Notes: a model not told the origin generated them from the letters alone. Shown: positions 33,395 to 46,967, counted from the stretch's first letter. The stretch is 64,000 nucleotides of DNA from Corbicula japonica (GCA_038501625.1 JAZAYU010000012.1:6448001-6512000), one strand, 5' to 3'. Made by a program: numbers and translations.

Positions 33395-33810
33395 GTTGAA
33401 TGATGTTACAGTCAAGGATGTATTTCCATTATCGCTGGTAGACGGTTACCTTGACACCCTGGTTGGCAGTGTTTGGGTCTCCAAACTGGATGCCAACTCG
33501 GCATATTGACAGATGCGGATCAGGGAGGAAGATTACCAAAAGACTGCTTTCATCATCAAGTAGCGTCTTTTTGAGCATGTACAGATGGAGTTTGGTTTGA
33601 CGGCACCTGTACCTACATGTGCCAAACCAATAGGAAGATTGTTATAAGGACAGACCACGCGAGTCTAAGATGGCTGATGATTCGTAGGGTCAGTTGGTGA
33701 GATGGTCGGAGGATCTATCTCGGTTTAACATGGTGTTGAAACATCGTGCGGGTCGTGAGCATGGAAATGCTGATGCACTGTCCCGACCGCCGGGAACTGA
33801 AGGTCAGTGC
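33395..33810 (+). pseudogene. pol remnants: start of reverse transcriptase, end of RNase H
   Basis: Scattered matches to Gypsy Pol remain. KDVFPLSLVDGYLDTLVGS and VWVSKLDANSAY are followed by a stop, then KTAFIIK and RLFEHVQMEFGL. After about 33620 the sequence jumps to IVIRTDHASLRWL and HRAGREHGNADALSRPP, the classic end of Gypsy RNase H. The catalytic YxDD region and the integrase are absent, so an internal deletion occurred. Confidence 0.7.
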
Positions 33811-34548
33811 ATGGCATTTGCTGCCGGAGTGCGACTGGAGGACTAACCCTGTGGAGGTTGTAAAACTATGCTAAAGCCCATGAAAATTGGGGATCCTTTT
33901 ACGAGGCTGTAGACGACGCAGTGTCGTTGGTGACCAAGGCTGTTCAACCTTTGTACCCTGTTGTTGGCCGCTCCAGGATTGACCAAGGTGTGCTTTGGAG
34001 AACCACAAGGGCATGGGTACGACTGTCTACGGGAAGCGTGATGAAGTCAAAATCAGTCAGGCGGAAGTCTACAACAAGATGGTTAATCAGGTTAACCTTA
34101 ACTTGATAACGGAGATGTCAGAGTCCAGAAGTCTGGATGCAGGCAAAGATTGCATTACCAAATGCAGTCCAGTCTTGCAAACGGAAGCAAGCAGAAGATC
34201 CTCCTGCGGTTGGATCACCTATTCCTATGCCGTCTGGTTTGGATATGTGAATTAGTCCTGCGCCGTCTGGTCAGGGCTCTACAGGGTTTCAACCCAGTCT
34301 TGCAATGAAGCCAATTAGAGGATATCAGCATCCCACGGGGTGGTTTGGTGCGACCCGTGGTAAGGCTAGGTCTCAGATCAGTTACCTAACTGTTCTGTTG
34401 CCGAGTACTAGTACTGGTCTTTTACCCAGGAAACCCACTTTCAATCCTGTTGACTGTGGGGAGCTGTTGCACACCTCAGAACCGAATGGTATACCATCCG
34501 TGATCCTGTCGCCGTGGAGACGTCACGCAGGAGTCCGTCCTTCAAAAT

Positions 34549-34562
34549 AAAACGGGGAGGAG
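34549..34562 (+). other. Polypurine tract
   Basis: AAAACGGGGAGGAG lies immediately before the 3' LTR, in the expected place for the plus-strand primer. Confidence 0.75.
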
Positions 34563-34798
34563 TGTGGTGACGCTAGACTGTTCTACAGCACAGTCCGGTC
34601 CGGTACGGGCGGGACCGGGATATTGCGGAATTAGTATCATCCGGGGACCTAAGTGTACATCCAGCGCTCGTAGAAAACGGTTCACCTAGACTAGATCACT
34701 TTATCTTTGGACATCCTTGGGACAGATTCGCATCAAGAAGTAGTAAGTCCACTTTCCTTTCCAACTTGTATTTAGCTGATTAAATACGCGGGTCAACA
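34563..34798 (+). repeat. 3' LTR
   Basis: 236 bp, beginning TGTGGTGACGCTAGAC and ending TAAATACGCGGGTCAACA. It shares its ends and several internal blocks with the 5' LTR but is shorter and diverged. Confidence 0.85.
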
Positions 34799-34802
34799 GT
34801 TC

Positions 34803-37134
34803 CGTCACTAAGTGGGCGGAGTTACGTATGAGAGGTCTCGCCGGATTGGACGACACGTGCCCTCGGCTTTTATGATAAACTTAACACGGAGCAAGCAATA
34901 TCGGGTCGGTGACCGATATGCGAAACAAATATCACCACGGCGGGTACAGGAGCTTTAGCATTAGGGTGCATGATAATTAAACCATCGGTTGTGTAAGGAG
35001 CTAATCCCAGTTAAATGTATCGAAATGAGTAGCACGAAACAATGTCGTATTCGAAGACCATAATTGGCAAAGTTCAAGAAAGCGCTCAAAATTCTATATA
35101 TTTTATTTCATAAAATTAACATCATTTCCTGAGGAATATTCGGTAAATATGGATATGAAACTATTACTGGTGCATCTCTTGTTATCCGATCTTTGTACTT
35201 CTATTATATTTGCATATTGAGATCTATGTATAATTGAACGAATAAATGTCTAATTAACAAACCGTGATCTTATTGTACTTGAATATGATGTTTTAAACGT
35301 TTTATATACACCAATGACTACATAATACATATAACTTATTATATCCACATATCAATGATAATATTATGCAGCCAAAATCATCTCTTCGGCAGCCCCAATA
35401 TTCAAATTGCTCCTTCGAGCCTGAAATAATAATTACAACAGTTGCACCGAAATTTGCATTTCTATCAAAATTTGGCAAGACCAATGTTAGACATAATTTT
35501 TATTTAACTAGTAATTATGCCAACATTATATCTGACATGAACTTTTGTCTGTCAGTATTTCTTATGTTCGTGATGTATATCTGCTTGTGTCCAGCACAGA
35601 TTCGCCCCAAGAAGTAGAAATTGGCCTGTTTGTGGCTTGTTTGCAGGTATAACATGTCAGAAAAAGAAATGAAAGCAATTTCAAGCCAATATTTTGTTTG
35701 ATGGAGGCAGACTAGTGCCAGAACAGCGGATTTATGGCATTGTAATTGTGATACCGCATTTAAAATAGGGTCTGTTCGGTTAGAAATTTGTAATTTTCTT
35801 ACAATTAAGTTAAACCCCAATTTACTGTGAGTTTTTGAATGGAAGAAATGTAGATCTCCGCACCAGTATATGGTTGTCTAGGAGTAAAGATGATAGAAAT
35901 CACGTTGAATGTATATTGACTATTGGGAATTTAACACGTATATTGAATATTGGGTCAGGGAATTTAACATTGAGCCAAATGGTAATTGGATTTACTTTGG
36001 TCAACCTGTTACACATCAAGAATCTTCAATTGGAGGTAAAAAACAACACGATTGATAACAAGGCAGCCATGACAGCTATGCATCACATGAGCGAATTATG
36101 CATGTTTTATACATTGACGAGGGCGAGCATTAGTTCATAAATAATGCCAAAAGCAACTAAATTTTTATTGGAAATTATCCAGATACCACATACCGTTATA
36201 TGACATTTTCCCTAATAAACTCCATTACAAACTCATCTGATGTTTTTAATTTCAATGTTTTATTTCCAATACATACTCCATTTCATATAGCCTGGCACAA
36301 TCAGATACCTTGCAGAAAGTCTGTGGTTGTACATAGGTGCCTACCCATGTAATAAAATGTGGCACTACCATTAACAGCTGGAATGACGATATAGCCTAGA
36401 TAGCAACAGAACTCCAGATAATTTTTAAGGGTAAAGGGCATTTACCCCCTAATGTTTTCTCCAAATGTTATTTTACCCTCTGAGATTTTTTTCATAGAGT
36501 GTATTTAAGATTTTGTAGAGAGTGTTTTCTTATAAACACCCTTACAACTCGGGTTGCGTCTTTTGTTTTATCTCTTGTAACATATTTTAACATACTGCTG
36601 CTTGTTGAGGGTTGCATCTTTCAAGGTTGATACCCTACTATACGATAAGCCCCCATTTTTAATTTGGGTTTGAGTGGTGGTAAAATGGCTGCACTGATTC
36701 ACTATAAGCTATTGAATCAAACACTTCACACATTAATTGAACTGTGTACCGGATATTGCGAGTGCTCTGCTTTAATTTTCATAGCGTTTTCTTCAAATTT
36801 TAGAGTGGTTTTAACCTTTTACACAGATTATGCATCTGTTATATGAAGCTCTCTAGTTATATGTAGGGCCACTATTTAAAATTGCCAAGGCCCAAGCACA
36901 ATGATGTTGGTCTTCTTATCACACTTTTGCTTGGTATTACATAAATATTGGTCTGCTGTTGCCAGAGATTATTAAAAAATGTGGTAATCTTGTATAGCTG
37001 CAAATTTACTTGAAAATGATCGCCTTTTTATCATGTTACTCACTATTAGCTGTTATATTATACTAGTGGAACCAGATGAGTCAAACTTCAGTTACTAAAC
37101 TCGGTAACAATCTTTCAACTCTTGCAGTGTTTTG
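34803..37134. other. No gene recognised
   Basis: The first 60 bases after the LTR element contain GGGCGG and CACGTG; the rest is AT-rich. Open frames at 35366-35617 and 35835-36140 have no splice context or recognisable motifs and are probably chance. Confidence 0.4.
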
Positions 37135-37310
37135 ATTATTCCATTGATATTTAGGCTACAGAAACATCTGTATCTATACTGTCCGCTTTAAGTTTCATTA
37201 GGTTATTTCAGATCAAGTAGCAAACAGTGAAGATCCAGATCAGAGGGAACAAAATCTTATGGCTTCTGATCTAGATCTACACTGGAATAATGGAGTAAAG
37301 GGTATATTTA
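37135..37310. mobile_element. Hairpin MITE copy, GTAGATCCAGATCAG family
   Basis: It shows the family core (TTTCATTAGGTTATTTCAGATCAAG), then GTGAAGATCCAGATCAGAGGG and TTCTGATCTAGATCTACACTGG, ending ATGGAGTAAAGGG. Confidence 0.6.
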
Positions 37311-38336
37311 TACAACAACTTTATCTGTATTTTTGTCACAGATTTATCACTTTTCAACAGATTCATTTTAAAAATAAATTGTTTCTGCTAATTATTTTTT
37401 AACTGTAATTATCATCTTACACCATGAATTTTAGTTCTGGGTTTTTTAATAAGTCAGTTTTAATTCATCTAGATCATTTTATCAAAACCATTTAGTAATT
37501 ATTTAAATGAATAAATTGTAATAATAGGTCCATATACCATAGCTTATCAAATGTGTTTTGTCTATAGGTAAAGATCTACAAACAAGATCTTTGAACTTGT
37601 ATTAAACACACAGGGTGTCTGCATCCTGGATTTGAACATGCAATCTCCAGATCAGAAGTCCACTGATCCTACACTCTACTCCTATATCATGTTTTCCCCA
37701 CAATCTTATAACTTGTTACTTGTGAGTTGAATGCTAGGTGATTCACGGCATTTCAGCGTTTGCAGAAGGGCTCTCACTAGAGATAGACTTGAGAGAAGTG
37801 GTCTCCCAAAAGTGACCAGACTTCTCCCTTCTTTGAGTTAAGGGAGAAGTCATTTTGTATAGACTATATAGACTATAAAGGGAAAGAATGCTGTTGACTG
37901 CCAATTTCTTTTTAATTCAGGAAAATTATGACAAAACTTCTCCCTGATTTGCATGTCTAGCGAGAGCCCTGTTGCAGGATATTTCATGACATAGGCAAGA
38001 AATGATACCCTGTATCCATTTTTAAATGTAATGAATGAAGATCCCGTGAACTATCTTCAAATACTGTTGTCTTTATAGTCATGATAACGTTGCCAAGATC
38101 CAAAGTGCTCTTTTCCTTGCACATATTTCTCTGATCCATCACTTCAGCTGGCCTCTTTTATCATTATTTTTGGCTGGTGATAAAAAGATTTGAAACATAC
38201 ATACTGTCATTTCTTACAAAATATTTCAAACACATCCAGAGGCTTGCTTAATTATAAATAACAATATAACTGAACTAATTTAATATTTTTGGTATAAAAT
38301 TGTGGACACTATTATTACAAAAAATTCTCCTTTCAG

Positions 38337-41300
38337 ATTTTGGCACTGCTATGATTAACAGAAGTCTTAACTACTGCAGGAGTGGGATGGGCTGTCAGAA
38401 AGCTTCAAGTCAGCAAGCAGTACCAAGTCAAAAAGAGTGTAATGCAGTGCAGTGTAATTGATGACATTTATAGATGTGTTGACTCTTGTTCTTGGGTGAC
38501 AGTTTGCCTGTGATGTCTCCAGTCTCATTACAACTATCCTCATCTTCATATTTATGATGTTTGGAAGGTAATTACTAGTCCTTCAATTGATTTAAATGTA
38601 GTTTAAGTTTAATACATGTTCAGCTTAAAAACACCTTTCTTGTGCTGATACTGACGATTCATGTCATAGAATATAACATTGTTAAGTGGTCATGTTTGTT
38701 TATATGGGTTTTAATTGTTTCAGTGAAGCTGGTTCTCTGGTTTGTGAAGAAGTTTGTTGTAATTGTGCCAGTGTGTATAGTGTTAAGTGAAACCCTTGTT
38801 GATGTCTGCTTGGTGAATGTCTTCTTGGCAGGCTAATTCATGCAAGGTAAGATTTTTTTCACTATCGATGTCTATTAAAAAGTTGGGAATAAAAATATTA
38901 ACATACTGGTGATGAAAAAATAATTGTGTTTGAGGACATGCAGGTGGACCTTGCTACTTTAAATTTCAATTTTGTAAAAATTGTAAAGAAATAGAGAGTA
39001 TTAAAAAGATGTGAGGATGTACAAAAGTCACAGACATAACAGGTAAGGTAAAAGTTGGATTTATTTTATTAGGGTTTTGTACATCAGGAGAAAAGGAAGA
39101 GTTTTTAGGTAAGATTCTCATCACTGGCCATATTGTTTGGAGGAAAGATTAAGGCAAGTGTAGCTTGCAGCATTTGGGCAAGTTAACTGTTAAGTTTTTC
39201 ATTGTATACCTAGTACTCTTGACACAAACTTATAAAATAAAAGTTTTGTCACGACCAGATGTATAATTGCAGTGCTCCATTGCTTTTTCTTTATTCTGAC
39301 TCAACTTCCGAGATTCCCCATAGGCAATGTATTGAAGCATCAGAGATTAAATCTGCGGTATATCACTGCTTTTAAAATTAAGACATCATATGTCATTTAT
39401 GTTGTTAAATAACACTAAACAAACATATTCTGTGAAGTAGCAACATTGTTTCAACGCTCTTTATACATATTCATACAAGAATTGAAATAACTTCTGATTA
39501 TTTATTGCAGGATTTATCACGGGACATGGTTCAGATGAGTAGATATGTATCACTCAAGGCTACAACCCTTTTGATTTATTCCTTCCGCATATGAACTCCG
39601 CCCCAGGATAAATTCTGTGATATATCACTGGAAGCTATTTGTTATTTCATAAATATATTGTTGTTTGAGTTGTCACATAAGACTTTGCTGTGGTAAAGGT
39701 TTTTATTTTTTGACCATTTTTTATTGTATTAAATTCTATTTCCATTAATTTGATTTTAGGTGATGCATGTCTTAGAAGTACAGTGTTAGTTGTCTCCTGT
39801 ACCAGTTCTAGTTGATGGTGTTGATTGAAAACCTGATGTTGATTGCTGATTTGCCCTGATGAATGCTCTTCTTGTGATGAATTTATCATTCATCACTCTG
39901 ACACTCTTGTCGTGTGGTATGTATTGTCCAGTGTCACTTTTCATGGTTAAGGAAATAATGCCAGTTATTAGCCAAGTCCTGGGATTATAACAGAACTTGA
40001 GTTAGATATGTCTAGACAATCAGTCTAGATGTGTTTTCACTCCACAGGTGGTCTTAAGATGCAGATATTTTTATAAAACTTTAGGCACTGTTAAATTGTA
40101 GCTTTGTTTTTCTCTTTGTCTTGAATATCTCTACAAGAATAACTTGTCAAGAAGTTTCTGTCTTAAAGTAGACAATGTCAAGCCATCATGAAATTGCTTG
40201 GAAAAAGGTTATCACAATTTAAGTGTTGACATTTACAAGCACCTCCCATTCAATATTTCTTATAAATCATGCAGTTTTCCAAAATAATTTTATTCTAAAC
40301 ATCAATTTTTCATTCTCTTTTTAGAGTAGAAATCACACTATTTTCCTTCAAATTATAGGACAAACAATGAGTGCTTTTTATAAAGTCCAATAAGAAATTA
40401 AGTTTTTGTTTTTTGTTTTGTTAATTCTAGTAACAAAACTTAGTAGACTTTGCAAAATTACTAATATTGCATTAAATTAATCCAACTTTAGATGGTGAGA
40501 TAGTAATTAAAAGCATGAATGCTTAATTATGCAGAACAGAGCCAAATGTTGATGTTTTACCTTTCTATTCAATGGCAGATTGCATGATTCTTCTTTATTG
40601 CTTGCAGATTGCTGATAAAAGCTGATGGTCATGATGTTGACCTGTACACTTGGAATGTTGCATGCCTGGTGTATTCATCTGACATTCCAGCATACAAAAG
40701 TGGGATGGTAAAGGATTACTTTGTTGCCTCATTTAATAGATTAAAATGATTTTTGAATTCCGGTTTACAGAGGATTTCATCTTTTATCCAAATTTGACTA
40801 GTTAGTATGGTATTTCTAAGTCTTACCTTAATGTATGCATTGATACCTTTGATAGATTCGTAATCATTAAAAAAGAAATATTATCAAACATTTTTAATTT
40901 ATTTACTCATATTGATATACATTTTCATAATTACAATATAGCTTCTGTATGAGTATGGAATTAACCAATATTCCCATCCTTTTTTGTTTAGTGGAAGGTT
41001 CAGACATAATTAAAATTACTGATAAATTATATAAAATAGAATTTATTAATTATATATAAATATTACGAATAATTTAAAAACTGAATGATTACATCATAAA
41101 AAGTTGCAGTTGTTTAAACAACTAATTTAACAGACAATTATCTAATAATTGTCTACTTGACTCCTTAATCTTACATAAGTTTACGCAACAATTAGTTTTT
41201 CCAGTCATACTTTTCACACCTTTGAAATAATATGAAAGGTCCTAATCGGAACCTGTTGATGTTTGAAAATACACAAATCTTTAACTAGACAACTAGAGTT

Positions 41301-43820
41301 CGTCACATTCAATGGCAATCACCTCAAATGTGGTTTTCAGAGGGTTTTTAAAGAGCAATTTGCCAATAAAATAGAAAATTTTTAGACCGGTTTCCGGAAT
41401 TTGGAGGTTATGGTATTTGGAGGTTTTTGTTACAATAAAATAAGAAGGAAAAAATTCGGGACCATGAAAATTTTGCGGTTTTCGGAGCATTCAGGATTAA
41501 AGAGGTTTCGGATTAGGGAGTTTTTACTATAGCTATTGTCATAGGCTTGATCAGGTCCTATGTTGAACTCATAATTACAAACAATACTTTGAAAATACCA
41601 TGAATGTTAGTTTTGTTCAAATTTCTTGATCTTTTTGTAGAAATAAGTGTTGTTGTTATTGTGTTGTTTTTTTCAAAATGTCTATCCCATACTGTTCAAG
41701 ACCTAGGGCTGACCAGCTTCTAGTTCACACAGCAAAGAGTACAGATAACATATCATGATCCATCACATTAATGTAAAATACTGAATTTAGTCCAGTTTTG
41801 ACCCAAAATCCCAAATATTTGATATTACTTAAGTACCTATTGAAGCAATCCACACTGGGAATGTTGAATCAATAATTTATTTAATTAATATTTCTAGGGT
41901 AGCCCAGGTGTCTGGCATTGACGAAACATGTCAAAAAAAGGTTAAGTCTACTTTCACTGAAAATAAAATGACATACCTGTTGTGGGCCTTTAGGAGGTAC
42001 ATATGTGGTAAAGCATAAGAACTTGAAGTGTACTTGAAGCGAAAAATTACAAGAATGGTAATACAACAATGATAAATTGTGTACAACATGCTCTTGCATG
42101 TGTGGAAGGTATTGTGATCATTCTATCTAAATATTTCACATTTAGAAACTCTATTCAATTTTAACGTCAATGAGACGTCCTGTGCAAACCCCAGGTTCCA
42201 ATCTCGAAAAAAGGTAAAAGTCACACAAAGGCACAAAGTTCATGTGAAAACTTGTCCAGCCGATAACTTTCACATGCATTGAGCAATCTTGATTATATTT
42301 GGCATGCATGTTAACCGCATTGAGATATTGGGATGCCCAAACCCCTCGTTCCCATCTTAATGGTCAAATGTAGGGGACAAAGGTCATATGAAAGACTGCT
42401 TGGCCCATAACTTTTATACTCATTTTATTTATAATAGGACTTAGTTTATCTCAATGAAACAGAGTGTCCCCCACAAACCACAGGTTCCCACTTCAAAGGT
42501 CAAGGTCACAGTTTGGGGTCAAACTTATTTATATTTGGACAGTTAATCTCAATGAAACAGAGTGTCACCCGCAAGCCAGGTTCCCACTTCAAAAGTCAAG
42601 GTCACAGTTTGTGGTCAAAGGTCATGTGAAAGCTTGGTCTGCCATTTTTTTACAAGCATTTAGAAATCTTGTTAATAGGTGGCATGCATGTTAACCAAAT
42701 AAAGACAAATTGTCACATGCAAATCCCATATTCCCATCTTAAAGGTCAAGGTCATATGATAGTTGTCTGACCCATAATTTTAACAAGCATTTAGTGACTG
42801 CATTTGTTTAGGTTCATGTGAAAGTGGGCACAGCAAGTTGCAAACAGGCATCGAGTTTGTCAACAAAAGACAGTTTCTGTTCTGACAGTAGAAATAAACG
42901 ATTTTACTTCTTTTTCGTGTGCTTGATACTGACAACTAAGATAGGAAAATCTTTAATCTATTTTCATAAGAAAATACCTGTAGTATAGGTTCCAATACTC
43001 TATCTAATACCATGACTACAGCTTTGATCTTTGCAAAGTAATTTAACTCTATTACATTTTTATTTAAATTATGTTTAATTTTTAATGTTGAGTTTTATGC
43101 AAAAAATGTATATTTAACAGGTGTGAAAATTATTGTTCAAGGATTTTTAAGTTGCTTTTTTCTTAGATATAAAGAAAATGTTACTTTAGACCTGTGTTAA
43201 CTTCTATGTTATTTTTTATTCTTTCAGATTTCCAGTTCATCGAGTAAACTCATGAGGAAATACTGGCAGCGATGTTGTATCAACAACATATTTTCAAACA
43301 TTATGAAATAGCTTCAATAATCTTCAATTGTGAAACTGCAACCTTTTTTAAAAATGTCAACTTTGGAAGGCTCAATTTTTTGTTAATATGTTAAGAGCTT
43401 ATAATTAGTTATATATGAATCAGTTCTAAGTTGAATCCAGGCAGAGGCTGTGAAACATTTTTTGAGTGAATCCACAGTGGAATGCCAACACGTCCTTATT
43501 ATCATGAAAATACTTCAAATTAGACTAAGTACTAATTAGATATTGAGTACTTATTACAAAGTTTTTTGGAAGATTTTAATCAGAATACAATCAAGTCAGC
43601 TCTGCAATGCAATATGTTAGCTTTGTAATACAATCATGTAAGCTTTGTAATACAATCATGTAAGTTGAGTATTTTACGAAGTTTTTAAATCATCACTTTT
43701 TGTTGTGTTTATCATCCAATTCTTTTTTTGTGATATCAAGACTTGAAAAGTGGAAGAACTGTTTGTTTTCCACCATTAAGTTAAAGACTTCGTGTGAAAA
43801 ATAAAACTGCTTGATTGCTT
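38337..43820 (+). ncRNA. Candidate spliced transcript, coding potential unclear
   Basis: A series of acceptor/donor pairs on the plus strand suggests exons at 38337-38567 (CTCCTTTCAG / GAAG|GTAATT), 38724-38846 (TTGTTTCAG / CAAG|GTAAGA), 39760-39916 (TTGATTTTAG / TGTG|GTATGT), 40608-40707 (TGCTTGCAG / GATG|GTAAAG) and from 43228 (TTCTTTCAG), with AATAAA at 43800-43805. Frames do not join through the first three. The last two join openly: 40608-40707 encodes LLIKADGHDVDLYTWNVACL..., and 43228-43311 encodes ISSSSSKLMRKYWQRCC... to a TAG. No family was recognised. A long non-coding RNA, or a gene whose 5' exons I have not identified, would both fit. Confidence 0.35.
42130..42830 (+). repeat. ~130-bp degenerate tandem repeat with AGGTCA half-sites
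   Basis: Units carry 'CTCAATGAAACAGAGTGTC', 'CCCACTTCAAAGGTCAAGGTC' and 'GTCAAAGGTCATGTGAAAGC'. Several TCAAGGTCA and AGGTCA-type half-sites recur (42379, 42497, 42593, 42620, 42741). Non-coding. Confidence 0.65.
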
Positions 43821-43954
43821 GATTCATATAATTTCGCTCATCAATACATATCACACTATATCCGGGGCTTTACATATCCAGAAAATTAGCTAAAATATTA
43901 ATAAAGTAAAAGGTATAACACTTCTACTGAAACTTTCTAATCACAATACATATT

Positions 43955-44110
43955 AATTAACCCTTTAATCCTTAGATCCATGTTGTTTGATCAGGATCTT
44001 CACTGTTTGCTTTTGAATTTTTTATGTTATTTCTGACCAAAAAAGTGAACAATGCAGATCCTGATAAGACGGAACAGATGTGCAAGCTGATCTGGATCCA
44101 ATTACTCAAC
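43955..44110. mobile_element. Hairpin MITE copy, partial
   Basis: It starts TTAACCCTTTAATCCTTAGATCC, has the core TTTATGTTATTTCTGACCAAAAAAG, then GCAGATCCTGATAAGACGGAAC and GCTGATCTGGATCC; the right end is lost. Between 44110 and 45425 no gene is seen. Confidence 0.55.
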
Positions 44111-45424
44111 TGTAATTATTACATTACTGTTAGTCCATCGTTAATCTGACAACATTTTCATTAAATGATTGCTACTGCCAAATCACAAGTGTTATTGTAT
44201 TTTGAACGAAATCTATGAAAAAATCATTTCTACCTACTCACAGGTGAACATTCAACCAGTTGTTTACCAGTTTGAACAAAGTTAACTTTGAGGTTTTATT
44301 AGATATTAATTTTGTTGTTGCATAATTTATTTTTTGGCTAAAGAAACACTGCAAATAATCAATATATTAAGAACATTTGTCACATCATTCATACCTTTTG
44401 CAGTAGTACTATTGTTTTTTTTGTTTTTTCAAATGTGATTTACTAAAAGCTTGGTCTTTGGATGATATTGCACAATAAAATCTGTTGAATTGAGAAAACA
44501 TGTTGATTTGTTACCAAACAAGTTTGTAATTACAAATCAAGTATCACATCTGGATTGCTTTTGCAGAAATAGAATTGTTCTAAAAATTTGTCATATCATT
44601 GCTGTAAAACTAAGCTCTTGTTGCATAATTACAAGTAGTCATAAAACTGGTTTGGAAAACTTAAGACTTCCTAAAACTCTCATATGGTTTATATAGTACA
44701 AAATACTTGTTTGTTTTATCTGTTCTTGTCTGTTCTTGCAACTTATAAGAGAATTCAATTCTATAACATACCAAAAAAGATAATACTATCATGTTCCTAG
44801 AGTTTGACTGCATCAAACCATCTGTCTGCATCCTTGTGCAAAATTGATGCAAATAATGTTATGTGAATTTACTCAGTTGTTGGTTAGTCTTAAAGTGTTT
44901 TTACATCTTCTGATCATTTTTGTTTTGCCTGCTATCAACTTTTGTATATGATATTTATTGGTAATGTTTATAAAAATACATATAAAGGAGCATATTAAAA
45001 TAGTGTTTGTTATATTGTTTACCGATTGTCAAGAATAAAAGATTAAGAAGTTTGATACATTCTGTTAGTGAACTGACCCGAAGTTCTAAACAGTGTAATT
45101 ATTAAAATACATACACAAAAAACGGCAAGTCCAGAGCTGCAGGGAAACAATACATGCTCTTCAGCACCCTGGCGACAATGACCTGACCCTTTTGAATATA
45201 CTTTAATGATAATTCTGATAACCAAAAACCCCTTTCCATACTTAAATGAACCGACAATAGAAAATGCCTTTTCAGCTTCTTCTAGTACGAAAGACTATGA
45301 TAAATTGTTCTGACAGTCCCAATAACAACAGTAATTGTGCCTTTTCAGTCTGTGCCACTGACATCAGCAGTTATGCTAATGACAGTACAACTCTTGCGAT
45401 ACTACTGACAATGAATCCTTAACA

Positions 45425-45700
45425 CTCCTATATATATACTCCTTTTATTGCATGAACAAACAACTTTTAAATTCTGACAAGTCAGTACATCAGTGCTGTC
45501 TGATCATGATCTGCACTGTTTGCATTTTTTGGTAAAAAAATATAACACCTAAAAATTGAAAAGCAACGAGTGTAGATCCTCATCAGACGCCATGAATGTG
45601 CCGGCTTATCTGGTAATGTTTATAGGCGGTAGCATTCCGCTACATGGATCTACACTATTTGCCCATGCCATATAGGGGAAAAATGGAGGAAAGGGTTAAC
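45425..45700. mobile_element. Hairpin MITE copy, long form
   Basis: It contains GTGCTGTCTGATCATGATCTGC, then AGTGTAGATCCTCATCAGACG, and later ATGGATCTACACTATTTGCCC and GGAAAGGGTTAA. An insertion of about 30 bases (AATGTTTATAGGCGGTAGC) interrupts the right arm. From 45700 to 46970 no gene is seen. Confidence 0.55.
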
Positions 45701-46967
45701 AGAGCTTTTCCAGTACAACTCTCATAAACCTCCTCACCAGTATTACACAGTAACTTCCATAAGTGATCATGATAATAATAATAACTGTTGGGCAGTTTTT
45801 GCAGCAGGGTTTTTGCAGCAGGATTTCATGTTTGTAAGTACCCTACCGGCTGAATGTCAGAGATAGTATAACGTTACAGTCGTTATTATAATAGTTTTCT
45901 GTGAGATTGGGCCACTACATAATATAATGGTTGAATATTCGTTAAATACGATTGAAGCACGTTGTCTCAATAGCGGAATAACTTTTCAAAGTTATTTGTT
46001 CTAAACAAACAAATGAGTTGATGTTGATCATACAGTCATGTTGCATTCATATAAATTTCGTGTTTAGACTAAAGTAATTTCTACAAAATTGTCATATGTT
46101 TTCGCGTCAACCAAGGTTCATATAAACAACAAGTACGCAATTTAATCGGTTAATACTAGAACAAAGTTGTACAAAAATGCGCACTTATAGGTGAAACTTC
46201 ATCATTTCATTAAAAATATGTTTTTCTACCGAAATAAAATGTACATTTTATTGGCTTGAAAAGCCGGTACGAGTCGTACAGAGACGTCACTTTGTTCAGT
46301 GTACCTGAGGAAGCAATACAGAAAAAAAATGTTGATAGAAACCTAATTACGTTGTGAAATATATGAACACAAAATTTCTAAGTTCACGCTACATAAATGA
46401 TAATATTTAAGATATTTGATTCATATTATTAACTTTTGAACAATATAATGAAGGACGTTTGAATGTCGCGAAAGAGTAGGCCTTAAAGCTTTATGATTCT
46501 AAAACGCAAGTTTTATGAGATTTGATTTATACATATTTTATTGCCTCAAAAATATAGCAATAGGTTTGGGCCACAAGTGCTCTACACATTTATTACGGCC
46601 ATTCCCATAAAGGGAATTTACGAATACTCTTGGAGTAATTATATATTTATATTGTTAATGTTATTATATACACAATGGCATATTTTACATTTGTATAAAC
46701 AATCGGAACTGTGAATGAGCCCCACTTGTAGATCGGGTGGATGTTGTATAATTAAAACTAGTTTGAGGCGCGAGTCCCTTTGATAAACTTTTGAACAGCT
46801 TTAAACACTCAGGCATTGTCAGCTTAGATCTGACTGTTGTATGAGATTTTGCTAGCGTTTGCAGTTACAGAACGTCATAGTGAAATAATATAAACACTAT
46901 TTCATGGTAATATACTGTAAGGTACATGTACACTTTTATTTCCTGAAAGTTTCATTTTTAAAGTTAA

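Larger units (their letters stand above)
30387..34798 (+). mobile_element. Decayed Gypsy-type LTR retrotransposon
   Basis: Two TG...CA long terminal repeats (30387-30641 and 34563-34798) are flanked by GTTC at 30383-30386 and 34799-34802, a 4-base target duplication. A candidate primer-binding site follows the first LTR, and a purine tract (AAAACGGGGAGGAG) precedes the second. Inside are gag remnants, one CCHC knuckle, and fragments recalling protease, the start of reverse transcriptase and the end of RNase H. Most of reverse transcriptase and the integrase are missing. Many stops and frameshifts are present, so it is not autonomous. Confidence 0.85.

Noticed and set aside
30900..34800. Functional or recently active retrotransposon
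   Set aside because: Strongly diverged LTRs, several stops and frameshifts in gag, and loss of most of pol.
38337..39916. Selenoprotein reading: several exon frames are interrupted only by TGA
   Set aside because: The TGA-only frames of the candidate exons are not in compatible phases, the sequence is locally rich in TGTTGAT strings that create TGA by composition, and I could not recognise a SECIS element downstream.
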